NCBI RefSeq assembly: GCF_002929335.1
Contig: NZ_PJIL01000001.1
Span: 372,001-436,000 of the forward strand
Length of the DNA: 64,000 bases
DNA from: Arthrobacter sp. Y81
GTDB taxonomy: Bacteria; Actinomycetota; Actinomycetes; Actinomycetales; Micrococcaceae
Direction of reading: 5' to 3'
In this document: in pieces, positions 1-8,163 of the stretch
Numbering within the stretch: position 1 is the first letter of the stretch
Layout of the letters: each line of letters opens with the position of its first letter
Notes under the pieces: generated by a model
Told to the model about the DNA's origin: nothing
What the model saw: only the letters and a program-made list of their open reading frames with translations
Databases searched by the model: none
Translations under genes and position numbers: made by a program

Positions 1-290
1 CAGCCGGCGTGGACCACTCCATCCAGCGGGCAGGCAACCTGTTCTCGGTGGCCTTCGGCACCTCGGCCCGCGGCGTCCACAATTATGAGGATGCCCAGGG
101 CCAGGAAGTGTTCCGTTATGCGCCGTTCTTCCACTCCATGCTGGACTCCGGCGTCTACCTGCCGCCGTCGGTCTTTGAAGCCTGGTTCCTCTCGGCAGCA
201 CACGACGACGCCGCCATGAACCGGATCTTCGACGCGCTCCCGGCCGCCGCCAAGGCCGCCGCTACGGCAGCCGTGCCCGCCGCCCGCTAA
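1..290 (+). CDS. hemL: Glutamate-1-semialdehyde 2,1-aminomutase, C-terminal fragment
   Basis: This is the last ~95 codons of a gene that begins before the window. The visible part (AGNLFSVAF, then a PPS-x-FE-x-WFLSAAH stretch and a final helix that would carry the INHIBITOR-end contacts) matches the C-terminal domain of HemL. HemL is the PLP enzyme that converts glutamate-1-semialdehyde to 5-aminolevulinate in the C5 tetrapyrrole pathway. The PLP lysine lies upstream and is not visible. The Ala-rich tail after the conserved FDALP helix is typical of high-GC actinobacteria. The stop is TAA at 288-290 and a strong hairpin follows 32 bases later. The reading frame is open to base 3. Confidence 0.85.
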   Translation, partial: AGVDHSIQRAGNLFSVAFGTSARGVHNYEDAQGQEVFRYAPFFHSMLDSGVYLPPSVFEAWFLSAAHDDAAMNRIFDALPAAAKAAATAAVPAAR

Positions 291-321
291 AGCGCGCGCA
301 GCCGTACGACGGCACTGCTGC

Positions 322-367
322 TTAAACACTGATGGCACCCGCAGCGGCGGGTGCCATCAGTGTTTAA
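322..367. terminator. Bidirectional terminator between hemL and metQ
   Basis: A perfect 21-bp stem (322-342 with 347-367) closes a 4-base AGCG loop. The outer stem begins TTAAACACTG and ends CAGTGTTTAA, so a short T-run follows the stem on either strand. It sits between the converging ends of hemL (+) and metQ (-) and probably ends both transcripts. Confidence 0.9.
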
Positions 368-400
368 GGCGGGTCTGTTCACGCCCGGGGTGTAGCTGGC

Positions 401-1243
401 TTAGAAGGCCACCGTCACGTCACCGTTCGGCCATTCCTTTTCGATGAAGGCCTTGACCTCGGGGGAGTGCAGGAGTTCGTCGAGCTTCTTGATCCGGACG
501 TCATCCTTGGAATCCTCGCGCCAGGCAAGGAAGTTCGCGTACGGGTTGTCTTCCACGGACTCCACAGCGAGGGCGTCCTTAGTGCTCAGGCCTGCCTTGA
601 GGATGAAGTTGCCGTTGATCAGTGCAAGGTCCACCGAGGGGTCCTTGAGGTCGTTGATCAGCAGTTCGGGCTGGTTTTCGGAGAACTTGAGCTTCTTGGG
701 GTTCTGCTCGTCGGTGAGGGTCAGCACGGAGGAATCTTCCTTGATGTCCTTCACGAGCCCGGCCACCTGGAGGACCTTGAGCGCCCGGACCTGATTGGAC
801 GGGTCGTTCGTGATGGCAACCTTGGCGCCGTCCTGAACGTCCTTGATGTCCTTGACCTTCTCGGAAAACGCCGCGTACGGCTCGATGTGGACGCCTTCGC
901 CGTGGCCGAACTTGTAGCCCTTGGTCTTCACCTGGTCTTCGTACCAGGGAAGGTGCTGGTAGTAGTTCGTGTCCAGCGAGCCGTCGCTCAGTGCGGTGTT
1001 CGGCGTCTGGTAGTCCTCGATCTCCTTGATGTCCAGCTTCAGGCCGGCCTTCGGGGCGAGGTCCTGATTGATGAACTCCAGGATCTTTGCCTGCGGCACC
1101 GGGCTGGCACCGACGGACAGCGTCACGGGATTGGCAGGGTCAAGGGTCTTGACGTCGGCGCTGGGGCTGGACGAACCTCCGCAGGCCGTCAGTGCCAGTG
1201 CGGCGGCAATACCGGTGGCCAGAAGGGAGAGTGATTTACGCAT
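401..1243 (-). CDS. metQ: MetQ/NlpA-family methionine-binding lipoprotein
   Basis: A 280-residue substrate-binding lipoprotein of the methionine ABC importer MetNIQ. It has a signal peptide and the lipobox LTAC, with Cys21 as the predicted lipidated residue followed by GGSSS. The mature protein is of the NlpA/MetQ type: VGASPVPQAKIL near the start, then LDTNYYQHLPW, NDPSNQVRALKVLQ and NPYANFLAWRED. It should sit on the outer face of the membrane and deliver L-/D-methionine to MetI. It is the third gene of metN-metI-metQ, 144 bases after metI. That gap holds a hairpin. A good ribosome binding site (AAAGGAA) precedes the ATG. Confidence 0.93.
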   Translation of the reverse strand: MRKSLSLLATGIAAALALTACGGSSSPSADVKTLDPANPVTLSVGASPVPQAKILEFINQDLAPKAGLKLDIKEIEDYQTPNTALSDGSLDTNYYQHLPWYEDQVKTKGYKFGHGEGVHIEPYAAFSEKVKDIKDVQDGAKVAITNDPSNQVRALKVLQVAGLVKDIKEDSSVLTLTDEQNPKKLKFSENQPELLINDLKDPSVDLALINGNFILKAGLSTKDALAVESVEDNPYANFLAWREDSKDDVRIKKLDELLHSPEVKAFIEKEWPNGDVTVAF

Positions 1244-1275
1244 CTGATGCGTTCCTTTCGAATTGCTGGGAGTTC

Positions 1276-1302
1276 GACGGCGGGCTTGCGCCCGGCGCCG
1301 TC
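1276..1302 (-). other. Intercistronic hairpin between metI and metQ
   Basis: GACGGC (1276-1281) pairs with GCCGTC (1297-1302), and inner GGGC/GCCC pair around a TTGC loop. There is no T-run. Such hairpins next to binding-protein genes often set relative expression within ABC operons; the role here is inferred. Confidence 0.45.
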
Positions 1303-1387
1303 TCCGGCATAGATGCAGCCGGCGGCTACCTGCTGCGGTGAAGATTGCCGTGGGCCGTTGGATGACGGCCTCTCGGTGGCGGTTGGC

Positions 1388-2059
1388 TTAGCGGTGGTCC
1401 AGGCTGCGGGAGATCCATTCGCCGACCAGTTGGATGACCTGCACAAGGACGATGATCAAGACGATGGTGACGATCATGACCGTGACATCGAATCGCTGGA
1501 AGCCGTAGTTGTACGCCAGCTTGCCGAGTCCTCCGCCGCCCACCAGGCCTGCCATGGCCGAGTAGCCGACCAGCGTGACCACGGTTGTGGTGGTGGCCGC
1601 AACGAGGGCGGGAAGCGATTCGCGCAGCATCACTTTGTTGATCACTTGCATTTTGGTGGAACCCATGACCTGGGCGGCGTCGATCTTCCCGTGATGGACG
1701 TCCCGGAGACAGGTTTCCACCAGGCGGGCGAAGAACGGGATGGTGCCGATGGACAGCGAGACCGACGCCGCGATAGGGCCGAGGCTCGTGCCGGTGAGCA
1801 GGCGGGCCAGCGGAATCAGCGCCACCATCAGGATTGCGAACGGGATGGATCGGGTGATGTTGACGATGACGTCGCTCATGATCCGGTTGGTGACGGGCAT
1901 TGGACGGAGACCGCCCGGAGCCGTTACGTGCAGGAAGACGCCGAGGGGCAGGCCCACCAGCACCGTAAAGAAGGCCGAGATTCCGACCATCTGCAGGGTT
2001 TCAATGATTGCTTCGGGGAGGGCTTTGGCCAGGACGGGGTTGCTGAAGATGTCGTTCAT
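1388..2059 (-). CDS. metI: Methionine ABC transporter permease MetI
   Basis: A 223-residue integral membrane permease with about five hydrophobic segments. The MetI family pattern is visible: RSIPFAILMVALIPL, IGPIAASVSLSIG-like region, and the cytoplasmic EAA-type loop (AAQVMGSTKMQVINKVMLRE) that docks on the MetN ATPase. It forms the channel for methionine delivered by MetQ. The start overlaps the metN stop by 4 bases (ATGA), so the two are translationally coupled. Length is normal for the family (about 217-225). Confidence 0.93.
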   Translation of the reverse strand: MNDIFSNPVLAKALPEAIIETLQMVGISAFFTVLVGLPLGVFLHVTAPGGLRPMPVTNRIMSDVIVNITRSIPFAILMVALIPLARLLTGTSLGPIAASVSLSIGTIPFFARLVETCLRDVHHGKIDAAQVMGSTKMQVINKVMLRESLPALVAATTTTVVTLVGYSAMAGLVGGGGLGKLAYNYGFQRFDVTVMIVTIVLIIVLVQVIQLVGEWISRSLDHR

Positions 2060-3105
2060 GAGGTCCTTCCCGTCACGTCGTTCAGTTCAGCAGCATCGCC
2101 GGGTGCTGTTTTGGTCTCGGCCAGCTTCGCGCCTATTCCTCGCTGGTGGAGGTAGGCGAGGACGGCGTCGTAGTCCGCATTCTCGGCGAGCTGGACGCGC
2201 AGGTGCCCGAACTGCTGGCCGCCCAGTGTCTCGACGCTGCCTGCCAGGACATTGAGGTCGATGTCGAAGTGCCGCGCAACGCCGGTAAGGACAGGTTCCT
2301 TGGCGTTGTCTCCGGCGAACAGGATTTCCAGGACGGGTCCGCCTTGGAGTGCGCCATGCAAGGGCTCTGATGCCGGCAGCGGCAAGAGCGCCTTGGCCAG
2401 TTTGCTCTCCAGGTTGCCCGCCACGTCCTGCAGCGCCCCGTGCTCGATGATGCGGCCCTTGGCCAGCAGGGATACCGAGTCGCAGACACGCTTAACAACG
2501 TTCATCTCGTGCGTGATGATGAGCACGGTGAGCTGCAGGCGCCTGGTGAGGTCCTGGATGAGGTCGAGGATTTCGTCCGTGGTCGCCGGGTCCAGGGCAG
2601 AAGTGGGTTCGTCACACAGCAGGACGTCGGGGTCGGCGGCCAAGGCACGGGCAATGCCCACGCGCTGGCGCTGGCCACCGGAAAGCTGGGAAGGGTATGC
2701 GTTTTCGAACCCTTCGAGGCCCACGAGGGACAACAGTTCCGCAACCTTGGACCGGATCTTGTCCTTCGGCGTCTTGACGAGCTCCAGCGGGTGCGCCACA
2801 TTGCCCGCGGCAGTGCGGGAATCCATGAGGTTGGCATGCTGGAAAACCATGCCAATGCGGCGTCGTGCCGCACGTATTTCCGAGTCCCTGACGGAGCTGA
2901 GTTCGGTGCCGTCAATGCTGACTGACCCGGCTGTCGGACGATCCAACAGCGTGAGGCAACGTACCAGGGTCGATTTCCCGGCGCCGGAATGGCCAATGAT
3001 TCCGTGAATGGAACCTTTGGGAACGGAAAGGGTGACGCCGTCGAGGGCCACCACTTCCTTTTTCCCCTGGCGGTAGACCTTTCGAAGGTCAGTAACTGTG
3101 ATCAT
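2056..3105 (-). CDS. metN: Methionine ABC transporter ATP-binding protein MetN
   Basis: A 349-residue ATPase of the methionine importer. Walker A is GHSGAGKS (38-45), the signature LSGGQRQRVG is at 141-150, Walker B VLLCDEP at 161-167 and the H-loop His at 199. The C-terminal part (about 265-340) is the NIL regulatory domain. In this family NIL binds methionine and switches transport off when the cell has enough. It is the first gene of metNIQ on the minus strand. A TGAGGA stretch 5 bases before the ATG is the likely ribosome site. Confidence 0.94.
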   Translation of the reverse strand: MITVTDLRKVYRQGKKEVVALDGVTLSVPKGSIHGIIGHSGAGKSTLVRCLTLLDRPTAGSVSIDGTELSSVRDSEIRAARRRIGMVFQHANLMDSRTAAGNVAHPLELVKTPKDKIRSKVAELLSLVGLEGFENAYPSQLSGGQRQRVGIARALAADPDVLLCDEPTSALDPATTDEILDLIQDLTRRLQLTVLIITHEMNVVKRVCDSVSLLAKGRIIEHGALQDVAGNLESKLAKALLPLPASEPLHGALQGGPVLEILFAGDNAKEPVLTGVARHFDIDLNVLAGSVETLGGQQFGHLRVQLAENADYDAVLAYLHQRGIGAKLAETKTAPGDAAELNDVTGRTS

Positions 3106-3402
3106 TTATCCTCAGGAGGTTGGCCTCGGGCAGGGCATAGCACAAGCACGCTTTTGAACTTAATTATGTCAGCGAAGCCACTGGCGAGTCACTTCCGCAT
3201 AATGTTCGGCGTCAGGCCTGAATGGCTGCACTAAATTGCCGCACGGCTCACCTGGGTTGTTGCTGGTGCGGTCTCCCGGCGACATGGAAAATTGCGCTGG
3301 CCAGCCTTGGAATCCTGCGAGCCCCATGACGCGTGTGATCCTCATCCCAGAGCGCCAAGCAATGGGGCCATTCCCGCTGAGGTCCTGTTGCGGGTTGTGC
3401 GG
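3106..3402. other. Leader/intergenic region upstream of metNIQ, no gene
   Basis: A 297-base gap between the end of the exonuclease gene and metN, both on the minus strand. It holds the metNIQ promoter candidate (3163-3192) and a weak inverted repeat CCGCAC/GTGCGG (3239-3244, 3266-3271). I looked for a SAM riboswitch or T-box signature on the minus strand and found none. Short ORFs here have no support. Confidence 0.5.
3163..3192 (-). promoter_or_regulatory. Candidate promoter of metNIQ
   Basis: On the minus strand GTGACT (3187-3192) is followed after 18 bases by CATAAT (3163-3168), a sigma-A-like pair. Transcription would start near 3156, leaving a leader of about 50 bases before metN. Confidence 0.4.
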
Positions 3403-4164
3403 CTAGAAGTCGCCCCTGCTGGCGTCTTCAGGCGGGAGCACCGGCCAGTCGCCTTCGATCACCGCGGCGGGCTTGGTCTTACGGAGGTAGGTCTGGAAGT
3501 CCGCGGCCTGGGTTGCTGCCCAGCCGACCTGCAGCTGGTGCAGCTGGCCCGCAGGCATCCGGAGCTTGGGAAACTTTCCGGCCATGGCGTCCAGCATCCG
3601 GAGCGTGGCGAGGGCGTCCGCTGCGGACGTGTGGGCGTTATCGAGGTTGACGTTGTACTCCTCGCAAAGGGCGGTCAGCGTCCTTTTGCCCTTGCGGTAC
3701 CGGTCCACCTGCTTGTTCATGATGTACGGATCCAGAACCGGGAAGCGGTTCAGCTGCGGAATGCCGTACCGGGCCGACTCGGCGGCCAGCACCGTGAAGT
3801 CATAGCTGGCATTGAAAGCGATCACGGGAACACCGTCGTCGAACAGGCCCTGCAGCACCGCGGCCAGTTCGCGGGTGACCTCCGCGGCCGGACGGCCCTC
3901 CTGCCTTGCCTTTTCGGTGGTCACGCCATGGACTTCGCTGGCTTCCGCAGGGATCTCGACTCCGGGATCCGCGAGCCACTCGTGCTCCTTGACGACACTG
4001 CCCTCGGCATCCACCACAGTGACAGATGCGGTGACGATCCGGGCGGCACGCGAGTTGCGGCCGGTGGTTTCCAGATCGAAGGCTGCCCGGGGCCGTTTGT
4101 CCCAAGTGGCCGTGGTGTTAGAGATGCTGGTGTTCGAGATGGTGCTGGTGATCGAGGAGCTCAT
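3403..4164 (-). CDS. DnaQ-like DEDDh 3'-5' exonuclease
   Basis: A 253-residue protein with one RNase T/DNA polymerase III epsilon-type exonuclease domain. All five catalytic residues are present: D30 and E32 in FDLETTG, D122 in NASYDF, and H178 and D183 in AHTSAADAL. This is the DEDDh subclass. The first 20 residues are a low-complexity Ser/Thr/Asn stretch (ISNTSISNTT) not needed for the fold. There is no polymerase-binding or BRCT part, so it is a stand-alone exonuclease whose substrate (DNA or RNA ends) cannot be read from sequence. It is divergent from the MGMT-like/adnAB unit. The ATG lies 6 bases after a TAGTTT box, so the mRNA may be leaderless. Confidence 0.85.
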   Translation of the reverse strand: MSSSITSTISNTSISNTTATWDKRPRAAFDLETTGRNSRAARIVTASVTVVDAEGSVVKEHEWLADPGVEIPAEASEVHGVTTEKARQEGRPAAEVTRELAAVLQGLFDDGVPVIAFNASYDFTVLAAESARYGIPQLNRFPVLDPYIMNKQVDRYRKGKRTLTALCEEYNVNLDNAHTSAADALATLRMLDAMAGKFPKLRMPAGQLHQLQVGWAATQAADFQTYLRKTKPAAVIEGDWPVLPPEDASRGDF

Positions 4165-4170
4165 GTTTCC

Positions 4171-4176
4171 AAACTA
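4171..4176 (-). promoter_or_regulatory. -10 box of a predicted leaderless exonuclease mRNA
   Basis: Minus-strand TAGTTT lies exactly 6 bases before the ATG of the exonuclease gene (4164). Transcription would begin at or next to the A of the start codon. No clear -35 is seen. Confidence 0.5.
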
Positions 4177-4297
4177 CCTGCTGCCACAGACAGTTTTGCG
4201 CCAGGCCGCTGGCGTGCCGCCCGCCTCCCACAGGGACTGCGGCCCAGCGTGCGATCGGGCCCCGGCGCCCAGAGGCCCGGGCATCTGGGGGAACCGT

Positions 4298-4303
4298 TAA
4301 GCT
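4298..4303 (+). promoter_or_regulatory. -10 box of a predicted leaderless MGMT-like/adnAB mRNA
   Basis: TAAGCT lies 6 bases before the ATG at 4310 and there is no ribosome binding site between. This would drive the MGMT-like, adnA, adnB unit. Confidence 0.45.
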
Positions 4304-4309
4304 GGATTC

Positions 4310-4726
4310 ATGCGCACGGAGTATGTCGAGGCGGTGCTCGCCCTGGTTGAGCTCGTCCCTCCGGGAGCCGCGGTTGCCTACGGGGATGTCGCCGAGCTCC
4401 TCGGCTCCGGCGGTGCACGGCAGGTCGGGTCCGTGATGAGCCACCATGGCAGCGGCGTTGCGTGGTGGCGCGTTTTGAGGGCGAACGGCGAGGCACCCCA
4501 GGGGCTCGAAGCCGAGGCCCTGCAGTTCTATGTCCGCGAAGGGACCCCGCTCCTTGGCCGCTACCAGGACTTCCTCCGGACCGGCGAAGGACATTGGCGC
4601 GTGGACCTTATGGCAGCCCGCTGGGCCCCCGAAGACGGTGACTTTGACCTCATCGACGCAATCGCCGAGAGGCTGGAGCGGCGGCTCCATAAAATGTCGG
4701 CGCCGGATGATGAAATGACTGTGTGA
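4310..4726 (+). CDS. MGMT-family protein lacking the acceptor cysteine (alkyltransferase-like)
   Basis: A 138-residue protein of the O6-methylguanine-DNA methyltransferase fold. The helix-turn-helix part is recognisable (AYGDVAELLG ... ARQVGSVM), but the PCHRV active-site motif reads AWWRVL, so the methyl-accepting Cys is a Trp. That is the hallmark of alkyltransferase-like (ATL) proteins, which bind alkylated guanine and flag it for nucleotide excision repair instead of reversing it. It has an extension of about 35 residues beyond the usual ATL end. Its stop overlaps the GTG of adnA by 4 bases, and a similar gene sits near adnAB in mycobacteria (recalled: Rv3204). A role in the same repair setting is inferred. 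Confidence 0.78.
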   Translation: MRTEYVEAVLALVELVPPGAAVAYGDVAELLGSGGARQVGSVMSHHGSGVAWWRVLRANGEAPQGLEAEALQFYVREGTPLLGRYQDFLRTGEGHWRVDLMAARWAPEDGDFDLIDAIAERLERRLHKMSAPDDEMTV

Positions 4727-7700
4727 CAGTTACCTTCGACTCTTCCGGAATCCGGGCAGGCCAGCCACCAGCCCGGCAGCCGGCCAAACATCCACTCCAG
4801 CAAACAGCTCAGCTGACGGCGGCACGGCACGCGGGATCAGCCGCCGGCCTGAGGCTCCTGCCTCCCCGGCAGGTCCATAGCGTGGTGCCGGTACTGTCAC
4901 CGGACCAGCAGGCGGCCGTGGATGTGCCGCATGGATCCGGCCCCGTCCTGGTTCCCGGAGCCCCGGGGACAGGGAAGTCCACCGTGCTCATTGAAGCTGC
5001 CGTACGCAGGGCCGAGCGCGACGGCGTGGACCCGGAACGGATGCTGGTCCTGGCGCCAAGCCGGCTTGCCGCCGATTCCCTCCGGGACCGCTTCACCGCC
5101 CGGCTCAACAGGAGCCTCAGCACCACGCCGGCCCGCACCTGGGCCTCCTACGCCTTCGATCTGATCCGGCGAGCCAAAGCCGAAGGCATCCTCCCGCTGC
5201 CACGGCCGCCGCGGCTTCTCTCCGGACCCGAGCAGGACCTCATTATCAAGGAACTTCTCGAAGGCCACGCCCTGCCGGGCCTGGAGTTGCCATGGCCGGA
5301 CGATCTGGGGGCCGCGCTGGAAACCCGCGGTTTTCGCCAGGAGGTACGCCAGCTCTTTGACCGGATCATCGAGGCCGGCCGGACACCTGATGACCTTGTG
5401 GCCTTGGCGCAGCAGTGCAGCCGCCCGGACTGGATTGCGGCCGCCGCGCTGTATGCCGAGTACCGGGACGTGCTGGACCTGCGGATGCCGGAGGCTTTCG
5501 ACCCAGCAGGGATCATCACGGCGGCCCGTCAGATTTTCCAGGACGCCCCGGAATTCCTGGCCGCCGAGCGGGACCGCCTGCAGCTGATCCTCGTTGACGA
5601 CATCCAGGAAGCCAACCCGGCCGTATTCGAGCTGCTGGCGGACATTGCGGCGGGCAAGGACGTGTACGTGACGTCGTCGCCTGACACAGTGGTCCAGGGG
5701 TTCCGCGGAGCCAGGCCCGATCTCACGGCTGAGTTGCCGCACCTCCTTGCCCCTGCTGGCATCGCCGACGCCGGCCCGGGGGACGGGGACGGCAAGGACG
5801 CAGTCCTGGAGCGGCCGCTCTGGGTGACCCACCGCCATCGTCCCGCCGTTGCCGAGGCGTGGCTGTCCGTTGCAGGACGAATCTCGCAGCGGGCAGGCGG
5901 CCAGTCAGCCCGCCGGCTGGAAAGTGCAGGCTCAGCGGAAGGGGGACAGGCTCGGGCCCATGCCGCCGAAGACGGCATTGTTGAGGGCCACATCCTTCCA
6001 TCCCCGGTCCACGAACTGCGGTATGTGGCGCAGCGCATTCTGGATGCGCACCTGAACCACGGTCGGGAGCTTGGCGACATCGCCGTGATCGTTCGGAACG
6101 GCGGGCAGCTGAATCAGCTGCAGCGGCACCTGGCCGGCCACGGCATCCCCGTGCGCGTTCCCGTGGCCGAATCGGCCGTCCGCGACGAAGTGGCAGTCCG
6201 GCCCTTGCTGGACGCCTATGCCGTGGCATTGGATCCTGCGGTCCTGACGCCGGAATCCGCAGTCTCGCTGTTGACCTCCCGAATCGGCGGAGCTACGTCC
6301 ATCGAGTTGCGCAGGCTACGGCAGTCGCTGCGCCGCGAGGAGATCCTCGGCGGCGGAGGCCGCACCAGCGATGCCCTGCTCGTCGAATCGCTGCTCGAGC
6401 CGGGCGCCCTGGCCACCATGGGGATCGAGGGCCACTCTGCCCGCCGTGTCGCCCGGATGATCCAGGCCGGGCAGGCGGCTGCGCGCGAACCGGGCGGAAA
6501 CGCAGAAACCGTGCTGTGGGCGCTCTGGAACTCCACGGGGCTGGCCGGACGGTGGACTGAAGCGGCGTTGGCAGGTGGAGCGTCAGGGGCCAGGGCAGAC
6601 CGCGACCTGGACGCCATGATGGCCCTGTTCCACACGGCCGAACGCTATGTGGACCAGTTGCCGGGTTCAGGGCCGGACCAGTTCCTTGAGTATTTGCTCA
6701 GCCAGGAGCTGCCCATGGACACCCTGGCGGCCCGGGCACAGCTGGAGGACGCCGTGGAACTCATGACGCCCGCGAGTGCAGCAGGACGCGAATGGCCCGT
6801 TGTCATTGTTGCGGGGTTGCAGGAAGGAGTCTGGCCCAACACCAGGCTCCGGGGGGAGCTCCTCGGCAGCACGCTGTTCGCCGACGCCGTGGAGCACGGC
6901 GTGGACCACGCCCTGCAGCTTGGACCCATCAGCAGGTTGCGCGAGATCCGCTATGACGAACTCCGCAGCTTTTCCACGGCCGTCTCCCGGGCCCGTGAAG
7001 TGCTGATCTGCACCGCCGTCTCATCAGAGGACGAGCAGCCCTCCTCTTTCCTCGACTACGTTGCACCGCTGCATCCCGGGCAGGACCGTCGGACGTTCAC
7101 CCCCGTGGAACGGCCGCTGACCCTCCGCGCCCTCGTGGCCGAACTCCGTCAGTACGCCCAGCTGGACGGCAGGTACGCTGCCGAATCGGTCGAAGCCGCC
7201 AGGGTGCTTGCCGGCCTTGCCGCAGTCGAACCGTCCGTGCCCGGTGCCCATCCCGATTCATGGTGGGGGCTTGCGCCGCTCTCTTCCGGGGAGCGGATTG
7301 TGCCGCCCGGAGGGACCGTGTTCGTCTCACCGTCCAAGGTGGAAACCGTCCAAAAGTCGCCCCTTGACTGGTTCATCCAGGCTGCCGGCGGGGAAGCCGC
7401 CACCGACTTCGCGAGGAGCCTGGGGACCCTGGTCCACGCCATTGCCCAGGACCTGCCGGATGCTTCGGGGGCCGAATACGTGGCAGAACTCGTCCGGCGG
7501 TGGCCGACGCTCGGCATGAAGGACAACTGGGAAGGGAGGCTGGATTTCCAGCGGGCCGAAGCCATGGTCCGGAAGCTGGCCCAATACATCCTCGTCATGC
7601 GCAGTGAAGGCAGGAGCCTTGTCGGCGTCGAACGGGACTTCGAAGTGAAGCTGCCGGACATCGTCGATGACCCGCAGCCCGGCACGGAAGCGCCGGCAGG

Positions 7701-8163
7701 AGCAGACGCTGAACCCGTAGTGAGGTTTTCGGTACTCCGCGGACAGGTTGACCGGCTGGAGATCGATTCCGAAGGACGCCTGGTGATCGTGGACCTCAAA
7801 ACGGGCAAGCGCCAGCCGTCCAAGGCCGAGCTGTCCCGCCATCCCCAGCTGGGCGCCTATCAGGCCGCGGTGCTGGCCGGAGGCTTCACTGAGCCGGGCA
7901 CACCGGCCGGCAGTGTTAAGCCGGGAGGGGCTGTATTGGCCCAGCTTGGCACCAGCAACAAGAGCCCCGGCATCCAGGTCCAGGAGCCGTTGGACGGCAC
8001 CGGCAACTGGGCGCTCGATATGGTGGACGAGGCCGCGCAGCTCATGTCCGGCAGCCATTTCGAGGCGCGCCATGATCCGGCAAAGTCAGGCCACGGCGGC
8101 CATGGCTGCCGGCTGCCCGAGGTCTGTCCCCTTTGTCCGCGTGGAAAGCAGGTAACCGAATGA
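4723..8163 (+). CDS. adnA: AdnA-type subunit of the AdnAB helicase-nuclease
   Basis: An 1146-residue UvrD-like superfamily 1 motor with a C-terminal RecB-type nuclease. Walker A is GAPGTGKST (79-87). The Walker B position reads VDDIQE (291-296) instead of the usual DE-QD, a degenerate motor motif. The nuclease core is GRLVIVDLKTGK with D1024 and K1026, followed by QLGAYQAA. The last 20 residues hold three cysteines (1129, 1135, 1138). AdnAB resects DNA double-strand breaks in actinobacteria, where other bacteria use RecBCD or AddAB. The GTG start overlaps the previous stop by 4 bases. The first ~55 residues are low-complexity and the true start could lie further in. Confidence 0.87.
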   Translation: MTVTFDSSGIRAGQPPARQPAKHPLQQTAQLTAARHAGSAAGLRLLPPRQVHSVVPVLSPDQQAAVDVPHGSGPVLVPGAPGTGKSTVLIEAAVRRAERDGVDPERMLVLAPSRLAADSLRDRFTARLNRSLSTTPARTWASYAFDLIRRAKAEGILPLPRPPRLLSGPEQDLIIKELLEGHALPGLELPWPDDLGAALETRGFRQEVRQLFDRIIEAGRTPDDLVALAQQCSRPDWIAAAALYAEYRDVLDLRMPEAFDPAGIITAARQIFQDAPEFLAAERDRLQLILVDDIQEANPAVFELLADIAAGKDVYVTSSPDTVVQGFRGARPDLTAELPHLLAPAGIADAGPGDGDGKDAVLERPLWVTHRHRPAVAEAWLSVAGRISQRAGGQSARRLESAGSAEGGQARAHAAEDGIVEGHILPSPVHELRYVAQRILDAHLNHGRELGDIAVIVRNGGQLNQLQRHLAGHGIPVRVPVAESAVRDEVAVRPLLDAYAVALDPAVLTPESAVSLLTSRIGGATSIELRRLRQSLRREEILGGGGRTSDALLVESLLEPGALATMGIEGHSARRVARMIQAGQAAAREPGGNAETVLWALWNSTGLAGRWTEAALAGGASGARADRDLDAMMALFHTAERYVDQLPGSGPDQFLEYLLSQELPMDTLAARAQLEDAVELMTPASAAGREWPVVIVAGLQEGVWPNTRLRGELLGSTLFADAVEHGVDHALQLGPISRLREIRYDELRSFSTAVSRAREVLICTAVSSEDEQPSSFLDYVAPLHPGQDRRTFTPVERPLTLRALVAELRQYAQLDGRYAAESVEAARVLAGLAAVEPSVPGAHPDSWWGLAPLSSGERIVPPGGTVFVSPSKVETVQKSPLDWFIQAAGGEAATDFARSLGTLVHAIAQDLPDASGAEYVAELVRRWPTLGMKDNWEGRLDFQRAEAMVRKLAQYILVMRSEGRSLVGVERDFEVKLPDIVDDPQPGTEAPAGADAEPVVRFSVLRGQVDRLEIDSEGRLVIVDLKTGKRQPSKAELSRHPQLGAYQAAVLAGGFTEPGTPAGSVKPGGAVLAQLGTSNKSPGIQVQEPLDGTGNWALDMVDEAAQLMSGSHFEARHDPAKSGHGGHGCRLPEVCPLCPRGKQVTE

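Noticed and set aside
467..1234. Long plus-strand open frame opposite metQ
   Set aside because: Antisense shadow of a clear lipoprotein gene; residue composition (Val/Leu/Glu/Asp repeats) is what high-GC reverse frames give.
3106..3402. SAM riboswitch or T-box leader for metNIQ
   Set aside because: Read on the minus strand: no SAM-I/II/IV core and no T-box sequence; only a 6-bp inverted repeat.
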